Program-made: the position numbers and the translations under genes | In this document: positions 19,095 through 28,079 of the stretch, one piece after another | Position numbering within the stretch: position 1 is the stretch's first letter | Layout: every line of letters begins with the position of its first letter | DNA from: Flavobacteriales bacterium | GTDB lineage: Bacteria > Bacteroidota > Bacteroidia > Flavobacteriales_F > PHOS-HE28 | Direction: 5' to 3' | Assembly: GCA_016715995.1 (NCBI GenBank) | Contig: JADJXF010000013.1 | Location: 176,574 to 240,573, forward strand | Length of the DNA stretch: 64,000 nt | Notes under the pieces: generated by a model | The model's database searches: none | Told to the model about the DNA's origin: nothing | What the model saw: only the letters and a program-made list of their open reading frames with translations

Positions 19095-21299
19095 ATGCGC
19101 CTGCGTCTGACATTCCTCCTCGCCAGCCTCGCCTTCGCGGTGATTCTGGCGCGCGGCCAGGCCAATGCGGATCCATATGTGCATGAGGCTGACCGCTACT
19201 ACCAGCAGATGGCCTATGCGCGCGCCGCCGCGCTGTACCGCACGGCCACGGAGATGGGGGCCGTGAACGAGCACGTCACCAAGCGCCTGGCCGATTGCAG
19301 CATGCGCCTGGGTGATTACCTGGAGGCCGAGCGCTGGTACGCGGTGGTGGTCAAGTTCCTGAACCGCGAGCCCATTGACCTTTACAACTATGCCCAGGCG
19401 CTTAAGAGCAATGGCCGCTATGAGGAGGCCGAGCAGTGGATGGACCGTTACCTGGCCCTGGCCCAGCCGGACGGCCCGGTCCTGCGCAGCAACCTCACGG
19501 GTTATGCGCGGAAGTTCAACCTGGACAAGGACCGGTTCGTGGTGCGCCCCGTGAGCGTGAACACGCCCTATGCCGACATGGCCCCGGCCTGGTTGGGCCA
19601 GCAGGTGGTCTTCAGTTCCAGTCGGCATGAGACTCGTGTGATTCAGCGCCGAGCGGCATGGAACGACCAGCCCTTCCTCGACCTGTACCGTGCGGGTGTG
19701 ACGGCCGACGGGGATCTGGTGAATGCGGAGCGCCTCCCAGGCTCGGTGAACACGCGATTCCACGAAGGGCCCGCGTCGGCCTCCGCATCGGGCGATGCGC
19801 TCTGGTTCACCCGGAACAACTACTACAAGGGTCGTGCGAACCGCAGCCAGAAGGGCATCAGCCGGCTCGGCATCTTTAAGGCGGACCTGCGATCAGGGGC
19901 CTTCATCGAGTCGGAGCAGTTCCTGTTCAACAATAGCGAGGTGTCCATCGCGCATCCGGCGCTCTCGCCCAGTGGCCGCAAGCTGTACTTCGCCAGTGAT
20001 ATGCCCGGCGGTTTCGGAGGAACGGACCTCTATATGTGTGAGGACCAGGGGGGGCAGTGGAGCGAGCCGTTGAATCTGGGCCCGGCGATCAACACGCCCT
20101 TCAATGAATCCAATCCGTTCGTTGCGGCCGATGGATCGCTGTACTTCGCAAGCAACGGTCATCCGGGCCTCGGTGGGCTTGACATCTTCCTGGCATCGCG
20201 TGGCGCGGATGGTGCGATCGCAGGCGCGATGAACCTGGGCGCGCCCGTCAACAGCCCCAAGGACGACTTCGGCTTCATCATCGATGCGGTGAACAAGCGC
20301 GGGTTCTTCACGAGCAACCGCCCCGACGGGGCCGGCGATGATGACATCTACGCATTCGAGATGCTCGCCCCGCTGGAGGAGCGCTATTTGTGCACAGGCC
20401 TCGTGATCGACGATGAGCACGACCTGCCCGCGCCGGACGTAGTGGTGCTGCTCATGGATGCGGAAGGGAAGGAGGTGGAGCGGACCGTGACGGATGCCAA
20501 GGGCGAATTCACCTTCCCGGTGCGGAAGGCGATGACGTATCGTCTTGTGGCACGGATGAAGGGGCGGTTCGAGGGCGAGCAGCACGTGAGCACCGAGGGC
20601 ATCGAGCGGCGCCAGATCATCACACGCGATATCCATCTCGTCCCGGATGCGGGCATCTGGCTGCGTGGTTTCCTGCGCGAGAAGGACGGGCTGGATTTCG
20701 TTAACGGGGCCAAGGTGAGCGTGGTGAACCTTTCCACCTTCAACACCGAGACGCGCATGACCGGCGAGGGCGGTGATTTCTCCATGAGGCTGCAGGGCAA
20801 TGAGGAGTTCGAGGTGCTCATCGAGAAGCCCGGTTATTTCAGCATGAGCGTGCCTATCTCGACCATCGGCATGAAGCAGGGCATCATCGATCTGGGCAGC
20901 GCGCGCACCCTTGACATGGAACCGGTGGAGCTTGGTCGGCCTGTGGTGCTGCGGCACATCCGGTGGGCGCATGAGAGCGCTCAGCTGGATCCTCAGGCGC
21001 GCGCGGAGTTGGATCTTCTTGCGGAACGGCTGGCCGTGAATCCCGGCATCTCAATCGAAGTGGGCGTGCATGGCGATGCCCGTGGCGACCAGCAGCGGCA
21101 GACCGAGCTCTCCCAGCAGCGTGCCGATGCAGTGGCAGCCTACCTGCGCGGCAAAGGCATCGCCAAGGAGCGGGTGCGTGCGAAGGGCTATGGGGCCTCG
21201 CGGCTGCTGAACCATTGCGTCCCCGGAGTCCAGTGCACCGAGGAGCAGCACGCGGCGAACCGCCGCAGCGAGTACACCGTCACGGCTATGCAGCCCTGA
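19095..21299 (+). CDS. OmpA family protein with TPR, PD40 beta-propeller and peptidoglycan-binding domain (PorE-like)
   Basis: 734 residues from ATG 19095 (a TTG one codon earlier is less likely). Signal peptide to about residue 22; TPR-like helices about 25-125; PD40/WD40-like propeller blades about 150-430 (LSPSGRKLYFASDMPGG, ADGSLYFASNG, FFTSNRPDGAGDDDIY); carboxypeptidase-regulatory-like beta domains about 435-600; OmpA C-terminal domain about 615-730 (GDARGDQQRQTELSQQRADAV, NRRSEY). This order matches PorE, the T9SS periplasmic protein that links the machinery to peptidoglycan, and paralogues usually found with PorP/SprF genes. Its position after two PorP copies supports a structural role for this cell-surface island. 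Its end overlaps the convergent deacetylase gene by 14 bp. Confidence 0.92.
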   Translation: MRLRLTFLLASLAFAVILARGQANADPYVHEADRYYQQMAYARAAALYRTATEMGAVNEHVTKRLADCSMRLGDYLEAERWYAVVVKFLNREPIDLYNYAQALKSNGRYEEAEQWMDRYLALAQPDGPVLRSNLTGYARKFNLDKDRFVVRPVSVNTPYADMAPAWLGQQVVFSSSRHETRVIQRRAAWNDQPFLDLYRAGVTADGDLVNAERLPGSVNTRFHEGPASASASGDALWFTRNNYYKGRANRSQKGISRLGIFKADLRSGAFIESEQFLFNNSEVSIAHPALSPSGRKLYFASDMPGGFGGTDLYMCEDQGGQWSEPLNLGPAINTPFNESNPFVAADGSLYFASNGHPGLGGLDIFLASRGADGAIAGAMNLGAPVNSPKDDFGFIIDAVNKRGFFTSNRPDGAGDDDIYAFEMLAPLEERYLCTGLVIDDEHDLPAPDVVVLLMDAEGKEVERTVTDAKGEFTFPVRKAMTYRLVARMKGRFEGEQHVSTEGIERRQIITRDIHLVPDAGIWLRGFLREKDGLDFVNGAKVSVVNLSTFNTETRMTGEGGDFSMRLQGNEEFEVLIEKPGYFSMSVPISTIGMKQGIIDLGSARTLDMEPVELGRPVVLRHIRWAHESAQLDPQARAELDLLAERLAVNPGISIEVGVHGDARGDQQRQTELSQQRADAVAAYLRGKGIAKERVRAKGYGASRLLNHCVPGVQCTEEQHAANRRSEYTVTAMQP

Positions 21300-21918
21300 T
21301 GCCGACTTCGGGCAGGGCGCGCATCGCAAAACCCGACTGGCGGAAATGCGCCAGCGCCAGCGGTAAAGCGTGACGAAGACGCGCCTCGGCTTTCAAACTA
21401 TCGTGGAACACGATGATGGACCCTGACCGGGCGTGCCGCGTCACGTTACGCAGGCAGCGCGCGCCATCCGCGGTGGCGTCGAAATCGCCACTGAGCACGT
21501 CCCACATGATTATGTCGAAGCGCCCGCGCAGTTCCCGGCGCTGAGAGCGTGTGATGCGTCCGTACGGCGGCCGGAACAGCCGCCCACCGATTCGATCCTG
21601 CGTTCGCTCCACGCTGCGCACGTAGGCCTCGGTAGATGTCCGCCAGCCATTGGCATGCTCCCAGGTGTGGTTCCCGACCGTATGTCCCTCCCTGCGGATG
21701 CGTTCAACGAGACCAGGATGAGTAGCAGCATTGCGCCCCACCAGAAAGAAGGTGGCGCGAGCACTATTCGCGCGGAGCTGGTCCAGCACCCAAGGCGTCA
21801 ACTCCGGCGTCGGGCCGTCATCGAAGGTGAGGTGGACGAGGCGCTCCGTGGTGGGCACTCGCCAGACCAGGTCCGGGAAAAGCGCCCTCGCCACCGCCGG
21901 TATGCGCGCCAAGTACAT
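21286..21918 (-). CDS. Polysaccharide deacetylase (NodB homology, CE4 family)
   Basis: 210 residues. The five CE4 motifs are visible: TFDDGP (catalytic and metal-binding aspartates), GNHTWEH (HxxxH zinc ligands), RPPYG, WDVLSGDFD and VFHDS. The family removes N- or O-acetyl groups from peptidoglycan or extracellular polysaccharide. No clear signal peptide is seen. It lies 5 bases downstream of the DUF2723 gene on the same strand, so the two are probably co-transcribed, and its 3' end overlaps that of the OmpA gene. Confidence 0.93.
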   Translation of the reverse strand: MYLARIPAVARALFPDLVWRVPTTERLVHLTFDDGPTPELTPWVLDQLRANSARATFFLVGRNAATHPGLVERIRREGHTVGNHTWEHANGWRTSTEAYVRSVERTQDRIGGRLFRPPYGRITRSQRRELRGRFDIIMWDVLSGDFDATADGARCLRNVTRHARSGSIIVFHDSLKAEARLRHALPLALAHFRQSGFAMRALPEVGIRAA

Positions 21919-21923
21919 GGCGG

Positions 21924-24900
21924 TCAGAAGACCTCACGTGTGTTGCGCCGGTTCGGTTTCGGAGCAGGCTGCCCTGTGCGGTAGGCCTGGTCGACCACCT
22001 TGAAACGCGATTCAAGGTCAGCGCCGAAAGCAGAATCCGTGAGCGCGGATACCAAGGCCAGCCGCCCCATCACCGCGTGGTTCATCTGCGCGTCCTTGGC
22101 CAATGCCGCTGCGAAGCGCGGCTCCAGGCTGAGGTACCAGTTCACCTGCTCTTCCAGGACGGTGAAGATCCGCTCTGCCAGCGCATTGGCCTTCACGGTG
22201 TCGCCGACCTCATAATAAGCCTCTACCGTGGGCAGCAGCACGCGGTCGATGGGCACGTTCCTGTCGGGCATCTTCTCCATGCTCAGGTCCAGGATCGTGC
22301 GCGCGTCGTCCTTGCGCCCCTCGTCGATGAGTGCTTCGGCGAGCGCGCTCAGTTGCAGGCGCAGGTTGGTGGTCATCCGCAGGATGTTCTCATCGAGGTA
22401 GATGTCCTGTTCGCTGTCCATGTTGCCCCAGAGGAACTTCTCGGTGACGGTGCGGAACATCTTCTCCGTGGCTACGCGGCCGAGGCTTCCGGTGCGCGGG
22501 TCGCTCGGGGTCTTGATCGGCACGATCCGGTAGGTGAGCCCTTCGAGCTGGAAGAAGTCCTGCAGCCCGATGTAGCTGTCGGGGCCTGTGGTGACCGCGA
22601 AATAGATGGGACGCGACCAGTCGTTGTTGGCCAGCAGGTCAAGCACCAGGAAGTGGTTCTTCATCACCGCGCTGCGGCCGATGCGCCAGGTGATGGCGTT
22701 CACCACGGTGGTGTCCGTGGCCGAGACCGCCCCTCCGGCAATCGCCTTCTCCTTGTCCACCGGTATGGTGAAGGCATCGGCCGGCATGTACGCGAAGCGG
22801 TCGCTGCCCATGGCCTGCAGGTTCCGGTCGTCGATGGCGAAGGCGATGGCCTTGCGCAGGTCCATCGGCCGGCGGTCTTTCTCATCACGCGGCACGAGGT
22901 ACACCGCGTCACGCGTCCCCTGCCGGTACTTGTCCGGCGGGATGGTGAACGGCACCGGCTCGCTCTCATAGGCTTTGCGCCGCATCTGATCGATGTACCA
23001 ATCCGTGTTGAGCAGGCTAAGGTTCACCACGCGCACATCGGTGCGGATGCCCTCCACTTCCTGCGCGTACCACAGCGGGAAGGTGTCGTTATCGCCATTG
23101 GTGAAGATGATGGCATTGGGCGCGCAGCTCTCCAGGTAATTGCTGGCCAGGTCGCGCGCGGGCGTACGGATGCCGCGATCGTGGTCGTCCCAGCCTTCGG
23201 CCATCATGAGCAAGGGCACGGGCAGGCACACGAGCGTGGCCAGCGCCGCGCGCACGGATTCGTTCTTCAATGCGCGGCCCAGCAGGACGAAGAGCCCGAA
23301 GACCCCGACGCCCACGAGCGCCATCACCATGAGGATGTACGAGATGGCGTGGCCGTCGGAAGCAAGGCCCTCCACCAAGTACTTGAGCAGGCCAAGGCCG
23401 AAGGCGCTCGCCGCGATGACTCCCAGATCGCGCATGGTGACCGAGCGCGCCGCATCATAGAGCGCGTAAACCCCGAGGCCGATCCAGATGGCGAACGCAT
23501 AGAAGCTGCCCACATAGGCGTAGTCGCGCTCACGGGGCTGGTATGGTGTCTGGTTCAGGTAGATGACAATGGCCACCCCGGTGAAGAAGAAGAGCAGCAT
23601 CACCACGCTCCAGTCCCGGCCATGGCGCAAGAGCTGGTAGACGAAACCAATCACACCCAGGATCAAGGGGAGCAGATAGAGCCGGTTGAAAGCGTTGTTG
23701 CGCGTCATGATCGACGGGAGCGCATCTTGATTGCCCAGGCGCTCGGCATCGATGGCCTTGAAGCCGGTGAGCCAGTTGCCGTCCATGATGTTGCCATGGC
23801 CCTGCATGTCGTTCTGGCGCCCGGCGAAGTTCCACATGAAGTAGCGCCAGTACATCCAATCGAGCTGGTAGGCGAAGAAGAAGCGCATGTTCTCGACGAA
23901 CGTGGGTTTCACCACCGGCTTGTCATCGCGGTTGAGAAGCGGACGTCCGTTGCGGTCGCGAACCAGCTGCCCCTTGAAATCGCTCCACTCCTTGTACGAG
24001 CTGATGTGGCTCGATTGGCTGCTGTACATGCGCGGGAACAGCATCGTGGTGCTGGGCTCATACACCACCTCGCTTCCCTTGCGCGGATCGGTGACGATGT
24101 ACTGGTGCTTCACCTCGTGCCCGGCGTTCTGCGCCACGAAGTGATCGGCACTCCAGCGGTCGTAGAACTTCTGGACCGTGCGTCCGCCCTTCTGCACCAG
24201 ATAGGTGGCGGTGTATACTGGGGTGCCGTCCTTGCGCTGCTTGGCATAAGGGCTGTCCCAGAACTGTCCGATGAGGAGCGGACGGTCGCCGTACTGCTCG
24301 CGGTTCAGGTAGCTCAGCAGGTTGAAGACGTTCTCAGGGTTGTTCTCGTCGATGGGCGGGTTGGCCACGCTGCGCACCACGATCATGGCGTAGGTGCTGT
24401 AGCCCACCAGGATCACGCTCACGCCCAGGATCACCGTGTTCCAGAGCACCTTGCCGTTGCGCTGCGTCCAGCGTAGGCCCCAGGTGATGAGCCCGATAAG
24501 CAGCAGCGCGTACACCAGCACGCCCGTGTTGAAGGGCAGCCCCACGCCATTCACGAACCGCAGTTCGAACCAGCCCGCGGTCTGCACAAGGCCGGGGATG
24601 ATCACCGCCTGTATGGTGCCCAGGATCACCGCCGAGACGATGAAGGTGGTCATCACGCCTTTCCAGGTCCAGCTGTAGCGCTTGAAGTAGTACACGAAGG
24701 CGATGGCCGGGATGCAGAGCAGGTTGAGCAGGTGCACGCCGATGCTCAGGCCCATGAGGTAGGCGATGAGGATCAGCCAACGGATGTTGTGCGGCTCATC
24801 CGCGACGCTCTCCCATTTGAGGATGGCCCAGAACACCACGGCCGAGAAGAAGCTCGATAGCGCGTACACCTCGCCTTCGACGGCGCTGAACCAGAAGCTG

Positions 24901-25298
24901 TCGCTCCACGTGTACGCCAAGGCGCCCACGATGCCGCTGCCCAGGATGGCGATGATGGCGCCCGAGGTGAGGGCCTCTCCATCGCGCGTGGCCAGCTTAT
25001 GGGCCATGTGCGTGATGCTCCAGAAGAGGAAGAGGATCGTGAAGGCGCTGACCACCGCGCTCAGTATGTTCATGGCCACCGGCACGTTCTCGGGGCTCAC
25101 GAAGGCGCTGGCCACCCGGCCCAGGATCATGAAGAGCGGCGCGCCCGGTGGGTGGCCCACCTCCAGCTTATAGGCGGTGGCGATGAACTCCCCGCAATCC
25201 CAGAAGCTGGTCGTGGGCTCGATGGTGGAGATGTAGGTCCAAGCGGCCACCAGGAACATCAGCCATCCAGTGATGATGTTCAGCTTCTTGTAGTCCAT
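21924..25298 (-). CDS. DUF2723 family multi-pass membrane protein (TMEM260-like glycosyltransferase)
   Basis: 1124 residues starting at ATG 25298 (MDYKKLNIITGW); upstream in-frame codons run into the tRNA and are rejected. About the first 650 residues hold many transmembrane helices with the family hallmark TTSFWDCGEFIATAYKLEVGHPPGAP; the rest is a large soluble domain containing CAPNAIIFTNGDNDTFPLWY. DUF2723 includes human TMEM260, a protein O-mannosyltransferase, so a polyprenyl-sugar-dependent glycosyltransferase role is likely (family knowledge, substrate unknown). Transcribed divergently from tRNA-Gln, with a TATTTTCG box 24 bases upstream. Confidence 0.9.
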   Translation of the reverse strand: MDYKKLNIITGWLMFLVAAWTYISTIEPTTSFWDCGEFIATAYKLEVGHPPGAPLFMILGRVASAFVSPENVPVAMNILSAVVSAFTILFLFWSITHMAHKLATRDGEALTSGAIIAILGSGIVGALAYTWSDSFWFSAVEGEVYALSSFFSAVVFWAILKWESVADEPHNIRWLILIAYLMGLSIGVHLLNLLCIPAIAFVYYFKRYSWTWKGVMTTFIVSAVILGTIQAVIIPGLVQTAGWFELRFVNGVGLPFNTGVLVYALLLIGLITWGLRWTQRNGKVLWNTVILGVSVILVGYSTYAMIVVRSVANPPIDENNPENVFNLLSYLNREQYGDRPLLIGQFWDSPYAKQRKDGTPVYTATYLVQKGGRTVQKFYDRWSADHFVAQNAGHEVKHQYIVTDPRKGSEVVYEPSTTMLFPRMYSSQSSHISSYKEWSDFKGQLVRDRNGRPLLNRDDKPVVKPTFVENMRFFFAYQLDWMYWRYFMWNFAGRQNDMQGHGNIMDGNWLTGFKAIDAERLGNQDALPSIMTRNNAFNRLYLLPLILGVIGFVYQLLRHGRDWSVVMLLFFFTGVAIVIYLNQTPYQPRERDYAYVGSFYAFAIWIGLGVYALYDAARSVTMRDLGVIAASAFGLGLLKYLVEGLASDGHAISYILMVMALVGVGVFGLFVLLGRALKNESVRAALATLVCLPVPLLMMAEGWDDHDRGIRTPARDLASNYLESCAPNAIIFTNGDNDTFPLWYAQEVEGIRTDVRVVNLSLLNTDWYIDQMRRKAYESEPVPFTIPPDKYRQGTRDAVYLVPRDEKDRRPMDLRKAIAFAIDDRNLQAMGSDRFAYMPADAFTIPVDKEKAIAGGAVSATDTTVVNAITWRIGRSAVMKNHFLVLDLLANNDWSRPIYFAVTTGPDSYIGLQDFFQLEGLTYRIVPIKTPSDPRTGSLGRVATEKMFRTVTEKFLWGNMDSEQDIYLDENILRMTTNLRLQLSALAEALIDEGRKDDARTILDLSMEKMPDRNVPIDRVLLPTVEAYYEVGDTVKANALAERIFTVLEEQVNWYLSLEPRFAAALAKDAQMNHAVMGRLALVSALTDSAFGADLESRFKVVDQAYRTGQPAPKPNRRNTREVF

Positions 25299-25321
25299 GG
25301 GCGTGTTCGTGCGGGAAGCGG

Positions 25322-25329
25322 CGAAAATA
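25322..25329 (-). promoter_or_regulatory. Bacteroidota -7 promoter box upstream of the DUF2723 gene
   Basis: The minus strand reads TATTTTCG followed by CCGC, close to the Bacteroidota -7 consensus TAnnTTTG and nearly identical to the box before aspS (TATTTTCGCCGCCC). It lies 24 bases before the start codon. No clear -33 TTTG is seen. Confidence 0.45.
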
Positions 25330-25359
25330 CCATAAGTACCCGCTGCCGCCCGGTGCTTG

Positions 25360-25392
25360 TTTGGTATAGTTGGGAGCAGCGCTGTACTTTCG
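25360..25392 (+). promoter_or_regulatory. Promoter of tRNA-Gln (TTTG ... TACTTTCG)
   Basis: A -33 like TTTG at 25360-25363 and a -7 like TACTTTCG at 25385-25392 are separated by 21 bases, fitting the Bacteroidota TTTG/TAnnTTTG promoter. Transcription would start near 25399, about 20 bases before the tRNA. Confidence 0.5.
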
Positions 25393-25418
25393 CGCCGCCT
25401 TTCAAAAGGGGGCGGTAT

Positions 25419-25491
25419 TGGCCGATGGTGTAACTGGCAACACGTCTGATTTTGGTTCAGAAGAGTCCAGGTTCGAGCCCTGGTCGGCCAA
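25419..25491 (+). tRNA. tRNA-Gln (anticodon UUG)
   Basis: 73 bases fold as a cloverleaf: acceptor TGGCCGA pairs with TCGGCCA, D arm with GTGT/ACAC, anticodon stem TCTGA/TCAGA around loop TTTTGGT with anticodon TTG, and T arm CCAGG-TTCGAGC-CCTGG. The discriminator base is A at 25491 and CCA is not encoded. A 3'-end fragment of the same sequence recurs 47 bases downstream, and a strong terminator follows. Confidence 0.96.
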
Positions 25492-25540
25492 CATGGACCC
25501 CAGCGGCGGGGGGGCACCGGCGGGAGCCCGTCGGCCAACA
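25483..25540 (+). repeat. 11-bp direct repeat of the tRNA-Gln 3' end
   Basis: GTCGGCCAACA occurs at 25483-25493 (end of tRNA-Gln) and again at 25530-25540, separated by 36 bases rich in G and C. The second copy leads straight into the terminator hairpin. This looks like the remnant of a lost tandem tRNA copy or a recombination scar; an integrated element between the copies is not seen. Confidence 0.6.
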
Positions 25541-25548
25541 GGAATGTG

Positions 25549-25572
25549 AACCCCGCGCGAGCGGGGTTCTTC
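25549..25572 (+). terminator. Rho-independent terminator after tRNA-Gln
   Basis: Perfect 8-bp stem AACCCCGC / GCGGGGTT around loop GCGA, followed by CTTCATTT. Confidence 0.75.
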
Positions 25573-25726
25573 ATTTGAGCACAGGCTGAATTGGGCGAGA
25601 AGTTCATCCCGAACGAGCGTGACTTCGTCGTGCTATGACTGGTATGTGGCGCCATCGCCACAGCATGCTCATCCATTGGCCATAGAGCCAGCTAACTTCA
25701 CCGGGTCAACACCTCAGCCGCGCACC

Positions 25727-26395
25727 ATGGACCGCCTGCTTGTTCTTCTCTTGTCGGCTGCGGCCTCCGTCACCGCCTTCAGCCAGGCCCAAGAGCGTTA
25801 TGCCCGGGTGCGCATCGACCTGAACAACCGCCCAGACGGCATTCGAGATCTGCTTGCTCGGGGCATCTGCCTGGACCATTCGGATATCGAACCCGGCAAG
25901 GCCATCATCGCAGAGATCAGCCACCGTGAAATGGAGTTGGCGCGCACGGTTGGCTTCGAGCCGCAGGTCCTCGTCGAAGACCTGAGCGCGTACTACGCTG
26001 CACGCGCGGCAACATCGCCGGGCAGGGCCAAGGATTTCGGTGAGCCGGGCTGTCCGGGCACCACGCACTACAGCGCACCGGCGCATTTCGTGCTCGGCAG
26101 CCAGGGCGGATTCTTCACGTGGCAGGAGATGCAGGACCAGCTCGACAGCATGCTCGCGTATTTCCCCGATCTCATCTCGCCCAAGGTGTCCATCGGCGCA
26201 TCGCACGAAGGCAGGCCCATTCACGTGGTACGCATCAGCAACAACCCGAACAGCGATCAGGGGAGGCCGGAGGTGCTCTACGACGCGCTGCACCACGCCC
26301 GCGAGCCGGAGTCGGCCATTCAGTTGATCTTCTTCATGTGGCATCTGTTGGAGAACTACGGCAACGATCCTGGTGTGCACCTATCTGCTGGATGA
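25727..26395 (+). CDS. Secreted M14 zinc carboxypeptidase, N-terminal fragment (frameshifted)
   Basis: First part of a protein that should span 25727-28079 (about 783 residues). Start at ATG 25727, giving a clear signal peptide (RLLVLLLSAAASVTAFSQA). A propeptide-like region leads to the M14 catalytic domain with the zinc-binding HxxE in DALHHAREPE. The frame breaks at about 26371-26373, where CCTGGTGTGC has one G too many; removing it gives NDPVCTYLLDERELFFVP and joins the next fragment. Residues after the break (GVHLSAG) are not part of the protein. Confidence 0.85.
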   Translation: MDRLLVLLLSAAASVTAFSQAQERYARVRIDLNNRPDGIRDLLARGICLDHSDIEPGKAIIAEISHREMELARTVGFEPQVLVEDLSAYYAARAATSPGRAKDFGEPGCPGTTHYSAPAHFVLGSQGGFFTWQEMQDQLDSMLAYFPDLISPKVSIGASHEGRPIHVVRISNNPNSDQGRPEVLYDALHHAREPESAIQLIFFMWHLLENYGNDPGVHLSAG

Positions 26396-28079
26396 GCGCG
26401 AACTCTTCTTCGTGCCTTGCGTGAACCCCGATGGCTACGTGTACAACGAGGCCACCGATCCCGCAGGTGGCGGCATGTGGCGTAAGAACCGGCGCGACAA
26501 TGGCGACGGCACCTTCGGCGTGGACCTCAACCGCAACTACGGCCATCAATGGGGCATCGATGATTCCGGCTCCTCGCCGATTCCGATGTCTGATACCTAC
26601 CGCGGGCCTTCGCCTTTCAGTGAGCCCGAAACGCAGGCCATGCGCAACTTCATCGAAGGGCGCTCGTTCGTGACCAAGCATAGCCACCACTGCCGTGGCC
26701 ATCTGCTCATTCACGCCTGGGGCTGGGGCCCGGCGCCCTGCCCCGACTGCGAGGTGCTGGAGGCCTACGCGCAGCGCATGACGGAGGACAACGGCTTCAT
26801 TTACGGCGATACGTACGGCGCGCTCAACTACTACGCGAACGGCAGCGCCACCGACTGGAGCTATGCCGAGCACGGTGTGCTGGGTTATGTGCCCGAGACC
26901 GGCACCTTGGAGGATGGCTTCTGGCCTGTTCCGGATCGCATCGTTCCGCTCGCCCAAGCCAACATGGAGCAGAACCTCCTGCTCGCGCTCTTCGCTGGCG
27001 CTTACGCGGAATCCGAGGACACCAGCCCGCGCGCTGCTTCGGGACCCTCGGCTCAGGCCGAATTCAGCGTGAAGCGCTACGGGCAGCAGCAAGCGGCCAT
27101 CGAGGTGAGCATCGAGCCACTGCTCAACATCGTGTCCACGGGCGCCCCGGCGACCTTCGATGCGCTCGATGTGAATGAGAGTGCTGCAGGCAGCATCTCC
27201 ATCGCGTTGGATCCGGGCATGCAGCCCGGCGAGCGCTTCCGCTACGTGCTTGCAACCGCGTGCGATGGCTTGGTGCACCGCGACACTATTGAACGCGTAC
27301 TTGGCGCGTCAATCGTGATCTTCAGCGACGATTGCAGCAACGACGATGACTGGGGTGGCGGTTGGGCCATCGACCCGATCGCGTTCGCCTCACCGCCCGC
27401 TGCGTTCTCCGACAGCCCAATGGGCAGCTACGGGAGCTTCGCCGAGAACGAATGGGGACTGGCGCAACCGTTGGACCTGAGCTTGGCCACGAGCGCTACG
27501 CTCTACTTCAAGGCCAAATGGCAATTGCAGAGCGAGCTGGACCATGTGCGTGTTGAAGGCAGCTCGGACGGCGTCGCATGGACAGCGCTTTGCGGCAAGT
27601 ACGCGCGGCAGGGCTACCCGATGCAAGGCGAAGGCGAGCCGGTGTATGACGGCATGCGCCACGAATGGACCGCGGAACGCATCGTGCTCGATGGCTTCAT
27701 CGGCGGGCCCCTCTACCTGCGCTTCGGATTGATAAGCGATGACTTCTTCACCTACGACGGCTTTCACCTGGACGATGTGAGCGTGGAGATCACCGGGGGC
27801 ATCCTATCCGGCATCGCCCAATCCGAATCGGCCAGCGAGATGCGCGTGCATCCTGTTCCAGCGAGCCGCAACGTGTACGTCGACCATGGATCGGCCGGTG
27901 CGATTGACGGAAGGATCATCCTGCGCGATGCGCAAGGCAGATTGGCGATGTCCGTGCCCCTCGCCTCGGGCTCGTCGCGTACCGAGGTAGATATCACCGC
28001 GCTCGCCGGCGGCATGTACGCGTGTTCCATCGAAGGCGCGTCGGTCCGATTGGTCGGCCGGTTGGTGGTGGCGCACTAA
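26373..28079 (+). CDS. Secreted M14 zinc carboxypeptidase, C-terminal fragment with T9SS type A tail
   Basis: Continues the M14 catalytic domain (FVPCVNPDGYVYNE, RKNRRDN, GVDLNRNYGHQWG), the third zinc ligand region (TKHSHHCRGHLL) and the catalytic glutamate region (GYVPETGT). Then comes an immune-inhibitor-like beta domain (about nt 27290-27800; LYFKAKWQLQSELDHVRV, FHLDDVSVEI) and a type A sorting domain (VHPVPASRNVYV ... GMYACSIEG). The protein is predicted to be exported across the outer membrane to digest proteins or peptides. The 3' end overlaps the convergent MtfA-like gene by 4 bp. Confidence 0.88.
   Translation: MCTYLLDERELFFVPCVNPDGYVYNEATDPAGGGMWRKNRRDNGDGTFGVDLNRNYGHQWGIDDSGSSPIPMSDTYRGPSPFSEPETQAMRNFIEGRSFVTKHSHHCRGHLLIHAWGWGPAPCPDCEVLEAYAQRMTEDNGFIYGDTYGALNYYANGSATDWSYAEHGVLGYVPETGTLEDGFWPVPDRIVPLAQANMEQNLLLALFAGAYAESEDTSPRAASGPSAQAEFSVKRYGQQQAAIEVSIEPLLNIVSTGAPATFDALDVNESAAGSISIALDPGMQPGERFRYVLATACDGLVHRDTIERVLGASIVIFSDDCSNDDDWGGGWAIDPIAFASPPAAFSDSPMGSYGSFAENEWGLAQPLDLSLATSATLYFKAKWQLQSELDHVRVEGSSDGVAWTALCGKYARQGYPMQGEGEPVYDGMRHEWTAERIVLDGFIGGPLYLRFGLISDDFFTYDGFHLDDVSVEITGGILSGIAQSESASEMRVHPVPASRNVYVDHGSAGAIDGRIILRDAQGRLAMSVPLASGSSRTEVDITALAGGMYACSIEGASVRLVGRLVVAH

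Noticed and set aside
22077..24476. 799-codon open frame on the plus strand opposite the DUF2723 gene
   Set aside because: It is antisense to a clear membrane protein; the translation is rich in His, Arg, Glu and Val without domain motifs, as expected for the complement of GC-rich codons.
25494..25529. Integrated element between the duplicated tRNA 3' ends
   Set aside because: Only 36 bases lie between the copies, with no integrase or cargo.
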